Assembly: GCA_020698575.1 (NCBI GenBank)
Contig: CM036239.1
Coordinates: 51,733,263 to 51,797,262 of the forward strand
Reading direction: 5' to 3'
From: Bostrychus sinensis
Taxonomy: Eukaryota > Chordata > Actinopteri > Gobiiformes > Eleotridae
DNA: 64,000 bases
The notes under the pieces were generated by a model. The model was not told where the DNA came from. It did not search any database and saw only the letters and a program-made list of their open reading frames with translations. The position numbers were made by a program, and so were the translations under genes. Shown here in pieces: positions 1-9,145 of the stretch. Positions within the stretch are counted from its first letter, which is position 1; each line of letters begins with the position of its first letter.

Positions 1-262
1 GAGGTCACACAGTGCCTCAGACTATATACTGTACATATTTATTATAGTGTATTTAATTGCTTATATTCTAATTTAGTTTATTTAGCTCTGCTTGTAGTTT
101 AGTTTTTAGTTAATTATCTTTGTCCAGACTGGTCTCTGATACACTTTGTGCTCTTGTGTGATACCACTGTGTGCTACTGCTAACTGTACTTATGCTGTTG
201 CCACCATGCAATTTCCCCACTGAGGGACTAATAAAGGTTTTCTTATTCTTATTCTTATTTGT
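1..262 (+). mobile_element. 3' end of an L2/Rex1-like LINE
   Basis: The stretch ends in CCCACTGAGGGACTAATAAAGG followed by a short TTATTC tandem tail. A final AATAAA plus a short tandem tail is how fish L2/CR1/Rex1-group LINEs end. No coding part is visible; the copy is cut by the window edge or was 5'-truncated on insertion. It abuts the 3' end of the L1 element on the opposite strand, so a reading frame through 190-594 on the minus strand fuses the two and does not represent one protein. Confidence 0.6.
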
Positions 263-3180
263 AAATATCTCCAGTAGTTCCCTTTACCTTCCAATTGAAA
301 CAAGCGAGCTAGGTCCTCATAAGACCTAAATTGTCCATCTCTATACAAATCTCCTATAGTGTGTATGCCACACGAGTGCCACTGCCCCCAAAACACTGGT
401 GATTTTCCAATACAGATAGCTGGATTGTTCCAGAGAGATGAATAGTTTTGTACACAGTGTGAAAGTTTAAGCATTCTGTGTACCTTAGACCAAACCTCAC
501 TAGAGTGAATAAGGACTGGATTTGCTGTATCAGTTTTTTGAGACAATTTATGCTTCGGATCAAACGGTGAACAGATTTCAGTTTCAATACTCAACCATTC
601 TTGTCCATTCTCAGTCTACTCCCAATATTTAACTAATTTGGCCATTTCAAATGACAGATAATACAACTTCGAGTCAGGAAGTCCTAGACCGCCTCTGTCT
701 TTAGGAGCGTATAATTTACTTAATTTTATTCTTGCTCTTTTACCTTCCCACAAAAATTGTTTAATTAAATTTTCATACCTTTTAAAGACGACTGTTGGTA
801 TTGTCATTGGCAACATCATAACCCCATAGTTAAATTGAGGGGCTATTATCATTTTTATAATATTAATCTTACCCCACAAAGTAAGTTTAATCTTTTCCCA
901 TTTTTCAAGACTTGTCTTGATTTTTAAGAGCACTGGGTTGAAATTTTTGAGGGGCATTTCCTCCAGATCCCGACTAAGTGTAATGCCCAGATATTTTATA
1001 CCTTTAGGTGCCCATTTGAATTAAATTTTTCTACCATAGGTGAGTGACAGAGAGCAGATAATGGCATTGCTTCAGACTTAGTCCAATTAATTTTATAACC
1101 TGAAACTCTTGAATAGTGTGGCAAGGAACTAAGTGGTTGGGTAACCAGGGCTAAAATATCATCTGCGTAAAGGAGCAGTTTATGTTCTTGTTGACCCCTG
1201 AGAACACCTTTAATATCCTTATTTGTTCTAATGCTAACTGCCAATGTCTCTATGAAAATTATGAACAACAAGGGACTAAGGGAGCATCCTTGACGAGTCC
1301 CACGAGATAAACCAAAAATAGATGAAATTACACCATTAGTTATTACGGCTGTCTTTGGTTCCTTATACAATATTTTAACCCACTTAATAAAGCGTGGACC
1401 AAAGCCAAAGTGTGATAAAGCTGAGAAAAGAAAGCCCCATTCAACTTTATCGAATGCCTTCCTCAACCACATCAAATGCAAAAGCTTTCTTATATTATCA
1501 GAGGAGGAACGGTTCTTCATAAAGCCTGTCTGGTTGGGATGTATGATACTGGGTAGGACGCGCTGTAGGCGTAGTGCAAGCACCTTTGTTAATATTTTAC
1601 AGTCCAAGTTCAGCAAACTAATTGGTCTATAGTTTGATGGGTCAGTAGTATCCCTGTCTTTCTTTGGTATCAAAGATATCAATGCTTCAATGTAGGAGGG
1701 ATCTGTTCTCTCTCAAAAGCCTCCTGCTACACCTTCTGCAAAACTGGGGCAAGGATGTCTATATATGCTTTATAATACTCGGCGGGAATCCCATCACAAC
1801 CAGGTGACTTCCCTGACTTCATCAACAAAATTGCCTTTCTGATTTCGGCCACTGTTATTGGAGATTCCAACCACTCCACTTGTTCAAACACCAACAATGG
1901 CAGACTGAGTTTGGAGAAGAAAAGGTTACACTCTGTCTGATTCTCATCATCCGACTTTAGATGTATATAGAGTTTCATAATATTGTTTAAACACTTTATT
2001 TATGTCCACTGGAGAAGTTACTAAAGCATCCCCCTACTTGATAGCAGGGATGGTATTTGAAAGATCTTGTTTTTTAACTTGTCTGGCTAATACTTTTCTA
2101 GTTTTTTCCCCTCCTTCGTAAAATGTAGTGTTCAACCTAAACAGAGAATATGCCAGCTTTCTATTATAAATTTCATTTAATTGAAATTTGAGCCTGCAAA
2201 TGTCTCAATAAAGTGACTCAGCATATTGTTCTCATAAATTGTTTTCTTTAAATTTAATTTCTGTTTCCAATTCTTGAATTTTACATAGGCTTTCCTTTTT
2301 ATTTTTAGAAGCATATGCTATCAGCTTCCCCCTGACGTAGGCTTTGGAGGCTTCCCAAACACTCTGAATATGCTCTGTACTGCCTATATTTATTTCAAAA
2401 AATTCTTTCAGGTCCTCGCCAAGTGATGTCTTAAAAGACTTGTCTTGCAATAACGAGACATTCATTCTCCACCTCGAGCCTGTCTTTTCCAGGCCTAATG
2501 TGAGACAAAGCTCCACAGCGGCGTGATCAGTGAGGGCTATAGTTTTTATGTTACAACTTAACACACTATGTACCAAGGGATTTGAAATAAAAAACAAATC
2601 AATCCTAGAATACGATTTATGACAATGAGATAAAACTGTGTATTCCCTTTTACAGGGATTAATTAGCCTCCATGCGTCTGATAGACCCATATCATCCTTC
2701 AACATGTGAATCGCCTCTCTTCCTTTTGTACCACGTGGGCCCTTAGACGTATTCCTATCAAGAATAGGATCCATCACTTCATTAAAATCCCCTGCTAATA
2801 TTATTTGTCCCTCCATTTCTCCCAGAATTCTATTTATATCATGAAAGAAGTGAGGGTCTTCCTTATGTGGTGCATAAATGTTACAAGATACCATCTTTAT
2901 ACCCTCTAACAATGCCTGAACACTTCCCTCTGAATCTTTAACTTCTTTTATCAATACATAGTTAATATTTTGTTTGATAAGAATCTTTACACCATTGCGG
3001 GCACTTGAATAAGAACTATAAAATATTATTCCTGCCCATCCCATTCTGAATCTTGACTCTTCCCCGGGGTTTAAGTGGGTCTCCTGAAGAAACACCACAT
3101 CTGCTTTATTAGTTTTTAAATAAGACAATATTTTTACGCCTTTTAGCTGGATTACCACTTCCATTAATATTCCAAGACAT
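263..3180 (-). pseudogene. L1 ORF2 (endonuclease-reverse transcriptase), degraded
   Basis: ORF2 nicks the target DNA and copies the LINE RNA there. A plausible start at 3180 opens with MSWNINGSG, typical of L1 ORF2, then a frameshift near 3140-3150 moves into the frame read at 3164-2232. That frame holds the endonuclease motifs LQETHL, AGDFNEV, SRIDLFFIS and LTDHAAV. The region 1978-1727 carries the linker before the RT, with MKSGKSPGCDGIPAEYYK. Reverse transcriptase follows at 1682-996 with NYRPISLLN, GTRQGCSLSPLLF and the catalytic YADD. The C-terminal part is at 957-616 and 594-263. Sequence appears to be missing before AFDKVEW (about a dozen or more codons) and again after YADDILALVTQPLSSLPH. 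Several frameshifts separate the blocks, so no active enzyme can be made. Confidence 0.9.
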
Positions 3181-3443
3181 AAATTTAATATATTTCCCAG
3201 TCATTACAGGCACTTGAGATTACCATACCCTTGAAACCTGTAGCCCCACATTCCAACAGATAGTGTTATGTCCCTGCCCCCCAGGTAACAGCCCAAAAAT
3301 AGGTACCCCCAGCCAAAATACCAAAGTCTAACATGAAAGAAAAACATATCAAAGTTGAACAGTAAAAATAAAACAAGAACCTACTTGAACCAGTACTCAG
3401 AGCCGCTTTGCAGCCTGGAAAAGCATGAACTAAAAAACCCTTA

Positions 3444-4310
3444 TCAGGTTCGTGAGGCGCTGCTCCGCTCACTCCTTAAGGTTTCCTCCTGCTCATCATC
3501 TTCGTTGATAAACTTTTCCGCCGCTGTCGCCGAGTTGAAACTCATATTCTTGCCCTTCCACTTCACTCGCAGTGTCGCCGGGTACGCCAGTGTATATTTT
3601 ACATTGCGCTCCTGTAGCTTTCATTACACTGATGTAAACGCCTTTCTTTTCTCCGCCAATTCTTTAGTCATATCAGGAAACACAGACAACCGGCATCCTT
3701 CCCATTCAAATCCATGTTTCTCTTTAGCCGCCACAATAACTTTGTCCCTTGCCGACTGTCTCAAGAAAAGGATAAGCACAGGTCTCGGAGGTCGGTCTGG
3801 GTCGGGCAGCGGCGCTAGCGCCCGGTGGGCTCGCTCAATCTTAAACTCCGTATCAGCGTTTACCCCAAGCCCCTCGGCCAACATCTTCTGAACACAACTC
3901 AAGAGTGTTCCGTTAGCACCAACAGTCTCTTTTAACCCAATAACTCTCACGTTATTCCTTTTACCGTGGTTTTCGAGGGCTTGGATGCGGTCCCACGTAG
4001 TGTCCACCAGTTTACTTCTCTTGCCGTCTGATGTGCGTAGCCGCTCCGAGGTGTCCTCAAGGCGGGAAATCCGTGTCTCAGCCTCCGCTAGTCTCTCCTG
4101 CATGGCCACCACCGCTGTTTTCAATTCAGCCGTCGTCTCCTTAATTGTTGAAACATCAGTTGCGACGTGTTGCAGCGTACTACTCATTTTGACCACCTTG
4201 GTGAACAAGTTTTCAAAATTAGGACATGAGTCGCCATTTTCATCTTCATGAGAAGGACTGTTGCGGGTGGTCGCACGACCCACGTTTCTAGAATGTTTCG
4301 AAGCAGCCAT
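3444..4310 (-). pseudogene. L1 ORF1 RNA-binding protein, with two stop codons
   Basis: ORF1 protein coats LINE RNA as a trimer. The frame starts with MAASKHSRN at 4310 and would run 288 codons to 3444. Residues of about 45-105 look like a coiled coil (LQHVATDVSTIKETTAEL, then ERLAEAETRISRLED). The RNA-recognition domain follows, with NNVRVIGLKE, IERAHRAL and RPPRPVLILFLR. Two adjacent in-frame stops at 3621-3626 interrupt the C-terminal domain; the same frame stays open beyond them (for example KYTLAYPATL), so these are point lesions and not a frameshift. The rest of the frame looks well kept. Confidence 0.88.
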
Positions 4311-4485
4311 TGCGGGTTAAACGGACTATTTCTCTTCACCAAAACGACAGCGATCCTTAATCCAGCAAAACGGAGGGAAAACAGTTGTTGCTACAAGCCA
4401 CTCACATTAAGTAATAAGCAAAATTATATGTCGGAGAGCAGAGAGCCCCTAACCAGCCGCCATCTTGCCTGCAGCGCCCACGTGA
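4311..4485 (-). promoter_or_regulatory. L1 5'UTR with YY1-like site
   Basis: Upstream of ORF1 on the minus strand lies a short GC-richer leader. Positions 4467-4457 read CAAGATGGCGG on the minus strand, matching the core of a YY1 binding site. A YY1 site near the 5' end is a known feature of the human L1 promoter, where it helps fix the transcription start. Promoter activity here is inferred from this motif and its place only. Confidence 0.5.
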
Positions 4486-5128
4486 CTCTCCACAATATTA
4501 TTTTTAAACTAATCATTTTATGCGTGGAGTAATGTTATTTAATTCATTAATGTTAAGTGCATTTGGTAGTCAGCCAATTTTATGTTGATGTTTTCATGTA
4601 ACTTTTCATGTAACATTTTCTCTTAAGTGTTCATGGTCTAATCTATGTTAGGTGCCATTATAGTGCCAGTCCAGTTAATTACAGTTTTAAGTGAGGACTG
4701 AAGCTTTTTAACCATTTCCTTGAGTAATGTTTGAAAAAAGTTTGAATGAAATGTTTTCAAAGAAATAAAATGTGGTAAATGCATTTGTCAATGCAAAACC
4801 CAACAGCTCTAAAAGACAAAACATGTGACAAAACTCACTCTAAAAACCAAATCCAGATCATTTCTTTTTAAATGTTTTTTGTTGTGATTTAGACGGATGA
4901 CTAAGAGTCCTCACAGACATACCTAAGCAAATCAATAATATTCTAAATAGAACATTTTATACAAGAAAATACAAGAAAAAACATACAAGAAAAAAATCTC
5001 AAACTCGCTCTTACAATCATAAGTGGCTATGCCAGCCACTAAACCTATTTCTGATGATCAAACTGCACAAAACTGAATAGAGAAATAAATCTTATTTCCA
5101 TGAAATGCAGTCCTTGATGTATTATTAT
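4486..5128. other. Unclassified AT-rich DNA
   Basis: No gene, tandem repeat or transposon end was recognised. The sequence is AT-rich and all frames are short. Confidence 0.5.
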
Positions 5129-5544
5129 CGGTGGACAGTAACTAGATACTTTTACTTAAGTATTCCACTTAAGTACATGAAGAAAATGTACTTTCTGATT
5201 GCATTTTGTAGAACATACTTTTACTTGAGTAAATTCTGAATGATTTTTTTTTTTTTTTTTACTTGAGAAAAACTTTAAATTGTCTGAGGAGTTAAAAGTA
5301 GTTTTTGTTCTCTGTGGTGTAGTGGGTAGCGCATCTGACTTGCAATCAGAGGGTTGGTTTGAAACTCGAAGAAAAGGAGAAGAGGAAGATTTTGCAAAAA
5401 CATTTAAATGTACTTAAGTTAATTTTTTACTCAGTACTTTTTTACTTTTAAAATTTTAGTTAGCTACTACTTTTCTTCTACTTGAGTAATATTATTTTTG
5501 AAGCTTTGCAGCTTTGCAGCTTTTGAATACTTCATCCACCACTG
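5129..5544. mobile_element. hAT-type MITE with 8-bp target duplication
   Basis: The ends are imperfect inverted repeats: CGGTGGACAGTAACTAG on the left, and a right end that reads CAGTGGTGGATGAAGTA on the minus strand. Flanking octamers ATTATTAT (5121-5128) and ATTATTAC (5545-5552) match at 7 of 8 positions, as expected for hAT insertion. The body is built from tracts such as ACTTTTACTTGAGTA and has no coding capacity. Related fragments are seen near 25030-25160 and 51510-51900. Confidence 0.7.
5309..5372 (+). tRNA. tRNA-like insert (pseudogene or SINE head)
   Basis: A tRNA-like segment sits inside the MITE. GTAGTGGGTAGCGC resembles a D arm and A box, TCTGA-CTTGCAA-TCAGA forms a 5-bp anticodon stem with a 7-base loop, and GGTTTGAAACT is a degenerate B box. 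The triplet in the anticodon position is TGC. The D arm resembles elongator tRNA-Met more than tRNA-Ala. No matching acceptor stem is visible, so this is a relic, not a working tRNA gene. Confidence 0.55.
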
Positions 5545-5760
5545 ATTATTACATTATAGGCTGCAATTATTACATTTATAAAGGATTTTTTAATGCCAGG
5601 CCAATAATGTAATAACCAGCCAATAGCGTAATAACTTATTACACTTTTGGCAAATTATTAAGTTATTGACTTTATTACATTAATAATTGCCAAAATTATT
5701 ACGTTATTGGCAGGTATTACATTATTGCCCATTATTACATTATTGGTTGCTACAACATAT
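5545..5760. repeat. Degenerate ATTAC/GTAAT-rich repeat
   Basis: Multiple copies of TTATTACATTATTGG-like units occur in both orientations with imperfect spacing (for example AATGTAATAA and TTATTACATTA), so the stretch could fold on itself. No coding sequence. Confidence 0.6.
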
Positions 5761-5789
5761 GCAGAAAAATAAGAAATCCAGGAGGCTGT

Positions 5790-5985
5790 AAACACTTTTG
5801 AGCAGCACTGAAGGAAGGATGTTGGGGTTAGAGTTGATAGACAGAAGTCCTAGAGGAAGATTTAGTGAGAGAGGACATGAAGTTACTTGGCGTAAGAGAG
5901 AAGGATGCAGAGGATGAGGTTAAGTAAAGGCAGGTGACTGACTGTTGTGACTCCTAAAAGGAAACAGAAGATGTGTACCTATTAG
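5790..5985 (+). mobile_element. Degenerate LINE 3' end
   Basis: The pattern of GGACATGAAGTTACTTGG, then AAGGATGCAGAGGATGAGG, then TGTTGTGACTCCTAAAAGG resembles the end of ORF2 and the short 3'UTR of a common fish non-LTR element whose tail reads like TGTGGCGACCCCTAAAGGG. The clade is not assigned. Only the last 200 bases are present. Confidence 0.4.
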
Positions 5986-7069
5986 AACCAGAACTCTCTT
6001 ACATAAACAATAACTGGATAAATCAGAGTATGAGTATGAATCAGATAGTCAAGGCACACAGTTTATAAACTTGTTATCAGGTGACATTACTGAGTGTAGG
6101 CTCATAAAGTGATAACATGAAACAGAGTGGGACAGTGAGTGCCAAGTGTCCACATCAAGAAGAAGCTGATTTATTAAAGAGATAAACACCGCCAATATTT
6201 TTACATGCATTAGTCAACTACTACTGTTGATGGTAATATTAAAACTACCACTACTGCTGCTGCTGCTACACTATTATTACTAATGCTGACATTTATAATG
6301 TATCTTAAAATGTAAATGTGCCATATTCAGCTTTTTTCAGGCTTTTTGAAATAGTGTTGGACTACAGTGGTCCTAAAGGGCAAGTCACACCAACAAAAAC
6401 TCAAACACACACACAATTCAGTAACACACTGAAGAGGTTAATGAGTTAAAAAAAAGAAGCTATAAATGTTGTTACTTTAGGTCATTGTAAGACTAATAAC
6501 ACCGAGGGTTGGTTTTCTTATGCTTTTATGCTAAGAATTAAAGGTACAGTCAAGCTTTGAGTAATCTGTATGTTATTCACATTTTGCTGGTTATACATAT
6601 ATTCAGACTTCATATAATCTTTATATATTCATTACAGTAAAAAACTTCAGTGCTGTGAGTGTTTGCAATGTCATGATAATGTAATGTGTTCATCTTCATG
6701 CATTCTTTGAGAAATGTGTGACTTTGTAACTGTGAGGGAAACACACTGGGCCTCACTGTGGATAAAACACACAAAGAGGGACAGAGTTTAATTCGGGTTC
6801 TTGGTTGTAGTTTAGTGTAACTGCAACAAGGGGATGCAATTTAGTGGGTGTGGTTAAATGTTGATGACATCAGAATAAAGGGGCACATAACATGATGGAC
6901 GTGTCAGAGGATACCTACATTACATCATGGGTTGTTAATTTCCACTACTTAATGATTTTTTATAACTCCATAATAATGACCTTGATGAACTTTGGTGGAT
7001 GTGATAAACAGAGCGTCTGCAGGAGGTGCAGGGGTTGGCACCAGTTCAGTTGGGATGGTCCAATATGTA
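5986..7069. other. Unclassified intergenic DNA
   Basis: Mostly AT-rich sequence without recognised genes. Positions about 6310-6362, read on the minus strand, match a dispersed repeat also present near 22290-22330 and 59275-59310 (core TTTCAAAAAGCCTGAAAAA). A short frame at 6892-7092 has no recognisable domain. Confidence 0.5.
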
Positions 7070-7261
7070 CAGTGGGGCAAAAAAGTATTTAGTCAGCCAC
7101 CAATTGTGCAAGTTCTCCCACTTAAAAAGATGAGAGAGGCCTGTAATTTTCATCATAGTTATACCTCAACTATGAGAGACAAAATGAGAAAAAAAAAAAA
7201 ATCCAGAAAATCACATTGTCTGATTTTTAAAGAATTTATTTGCAAATTATGGTGGAAAATA
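7070..7261. repeat. Tc1 terminal inverted repeat, left
   Basis: It starts CAGTGGGGCAAAAAAGTATT and ends near TGCAAATTATGGTGGAAAAT. It mirrors 8512-8698. Confidence 0.9.
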
Positions 7262-7311
7262 ATTAATAGTTATTAATAATTAAGTTATTTGGTCAATAAC
7301 AAAAGTTCATC

Positions 7312-8333
7312 TCAGTACTTTGTTATATACCCTTTGTAGGCAATGACAGAGGTCAAACGTTTTCTGTAAGTCTTCACAAGGTTTTCACAAACTGTTGCTG
7401 GTATTTTGGCCCATTCCTCCATGCAGATCTCCTCTAGAGCAGTGATGTTTTGGGGCTGTCGTTGGGCAACACGGACTTTCAACTCCCTCCAAAGATTTTC
7501 TATGGGGTTGAGATCTGGAGACTGGCTAGGCCACTCCAGGACCTTGAAATGCTTCTTACGAAGCCACTCCTTCGTTACCCGGGCAGTGTGTTTGGGATCA
7601 TTGTCCTGCTGAAAGACCCAGCCACGTTTCATCTTCAATGTCCTTGCTGATGGAAGGAGGTTTTCACTCAAAATCTGACGATACATGGCCCCATTCATTC
7701 TTTCCTTTACATGGATCAGTCGTCCTGGTCCCTTTGCTGAAAAACAGCACCAAAGCATGATGTTCCCACCCCCATGCTTTACAGTAGGTATGGGGTTCTT
7801 TGGATGCAACTCAGCATTCTTTCTCCTCCAAACACGACGAGTAGAGTTTTTACCAAAAAGTTCTATTTTGGTTTCATCTGACCATATGACATTCTCCCAA
7901 TCCTCTTCTGGATCATCCAAATGCTCTCTAGCAAACTTCAGACAGGCCTGCACATGTCCTGGCTTTAGCAGGGGACACGTCTGGCACTGCAGGATTTGAG
8001 TCCCTGGCGGCGTAGTGTGTTACTGATGGTAGTCTTTGTTACTTTGGTCCCAGCTCTCTGCAGGTCATTCACTAGGTCTCCCCGTGTGGTTCTGGGATTT
8101 TTGCTCACCGTTCTTGTGATCATTTTGACCCCACAGGGTGAGATCTTGCGGGGAGCCCCAGATCGAGGGAGATTATCAGTGGTCTTGTATGTCTTCCATT
8201 TCCTAATAATTGCTCCCACAGTTGATTTCTTCACACCAAGCTGCTTACCTATTGCAGATTCAGTCTTCCCAGCCTGGTGCAGGTCTACAGTTTTGTTTGT
8301 GGTGTCCTTTGACAGCTCTTTGGTCTTGGCCAT
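7312..8333 (-). pseudogene. Tc1/mariner transposase, one frameshift
   Basis: The protein would bind the terminal repeats and cut and paste the element. The N-terminal frame (8333-7965) starts MAKTKELSKDTT and carries paired helix-turn-helix DNA-binding regions (SAIGKQLGVKKSTVGAIIRK, then TTRGDLVNDLQ). The C-terminal frame (7953-7312) carries the catalytic triad: first Asp in VIWSDETKIELF, second in FQQDNDPKHTA, and Glu in SPDLNPIENLW. It also has the GGGNIMLWCCFS motif. The two frames are out of register at the G run 7971-7974, where a one-base loss best explains the break. Combined length of about 340 codons is normal for the family. No other lesion was seen. Confidence 0.92.
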
Positions 8334-8511
8334 AGTGGAGTTTGGAGTGGGACTGTTTGAGGTTGTGGACAGGTGTCTTTTATATAGATAACCAGTTCAA
8401 ACAGGTGCCATTAATACAGGTAACGAGTGGAGGACAGAGGAGCCTCTTACAGAAGAAGTTACAGCACTGTGAGAGACACAAATCTTGTTTGTTTGTAGGT
8501 CACCAAATACT

Positions 8512-8698
8512 TATTTTCCACCATAATTTGCAAATAAATTCTTTAAAAATCAGACAATGTGATTTTCTGGATTTTTTTTCTCATTTTGTCTCTCATAGTT
8601 GAGGTATACCTATGATGAAAATTACAGGCCTCTCTCATCTTTTTAAGTGGGAGAACTTGCGCAATTGGTGGCTGACTAAATACTTTTTTGCCCCACTG
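8512..8698. repeat. Tc1 terminal inverted repeat, right
   Basis: Reverse complement of the left repeat, ending TTTTTTGCCCCACTG before the flanking TA. It is shorter mainly because its homopolymer run has fewer bases. Confidence 0.9.
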
Positions 8699-8699
8699 T

Positions 8700-9010
8700 A
8701 TGATTACAAATTACATTTGAGTAGCAACTGTCTAGATGAATAATAACTTGTTATTTTCAAAGACATATGGAAATTAGTGTTATCAGAAAGTAAAAAAGAT
8801 CATGTTTGGATGAGCTCGGGGGCTTTTGTGGGGACTGGACCTGAGCTCCGTTTGTTGTGTCATGCAATAAACTGCGCTGGACTCTTTCTTGTCTGCTCCT
8901 CGTTTTTGGATATATTATGTATTAACACATAATATATAAATATAAATGTGTGTGTAACACACACTTAACATGAAACATGTACACAAATTTCAAAACAAGC
9001 ACAAAATGCA
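8700..9010 (+). other. Possible LTR fragment and unclassified DNA
   Basis: Positions about 8815-8925 contain a GAGCTC-bearing stretch, then AATAAACTGCGCTGGACTC and a T/C-rich tail (TTTCTTGTCTGCTCCTCG). A polyadenylation signal followed by a short U5-like tail is typical of retroelement LTRs. No partner LTR, primer-binding site or coding region is present, so this is only a suggestion. Confidence 0.25.
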
Positions 9011-9014
9011 ACAA

Positions 9015-9145
9015 TACACATAAAAAGTATTCACGCCCTAAACATTTTTATTTTATTGTTGCCTTACAACCAAGAGTTTAAATTGATCATTGGCAGGTTT
9101 ATGCCAGTCACGTTACATCACATGACAACAAATATGAGGATGTGT
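9015..9145 (-). mobile_element. Tc1-type terminal repeat fragment
   Basis: The segment reads like the terminal repeat of the MITE at 28419-28912 (shared TTATTGTTGCCTTACAACC and GTCACGTTACATCACATGACAACA). It is separated from the rest of its element (11040-11480) by inserted DNA. Confidence 0.6.

Larger units (their letters stand above)
263..4485 (-). mobile_element. Near full-length L1-clade LINE, inactivated
   Basis: Read on the minus strand this is a complete LINE layout: a short 5'UTR (about 4485-4311), ORF1 (4310-3444), a 263-bp gap, and ORF2 with endonuclease, reverse transcriptase and C-terminal region (3180-263). ORF1 has a coiled coil followed by the L1-type RNA-binding domain, which puts it in the L1 clade rather than L2 or RTE. 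Both ORFs carry stops, frameshifts and in-frame deletions, so the copy is dead. At about 4.2 kb it is somewhat shorter than the usual length because ORF2 has lost internal pieces. The 3' end meets the tail of a different LINE at about 262. Confidence 0.88.
7070..8698 (-). mobile_element. Tc1/mariner transposon, nearly intact copy
   Basis: The 1629-bp element is flanked by TA on both sides (7068-7069 and 8699-8700), the standard Tc1 target duplication. Terminal inverted repeats of about 190 bp begin CAGTGGGGCAAAAAAGTATT at both ends. By eye they differ at only a few bases plus the length of one A run. The single transposase gene lies on the minus strand and is disabled mainly by one frameshift. 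The near-identity of the repeats suggests fairly recent insertion. Confidence 0.93.

Noticed and set aside
190..262. C-terminal extension of the L1 ORF2 frame
   Set aside because: This part reads through the AGAATA tail and the L2-type 3' end of another element.
3355..4532. Plus-strand frames of 88-178 codons opposite L1 ORF1
   Set aside because: They are antisense shadows of ORF1, which has clear L1 motifs on the minus strand.
7406..8602. Plus-strand frames across the Tc1 element
   Set aside because: They overlap the transposase in the opposite direction and show no domain.
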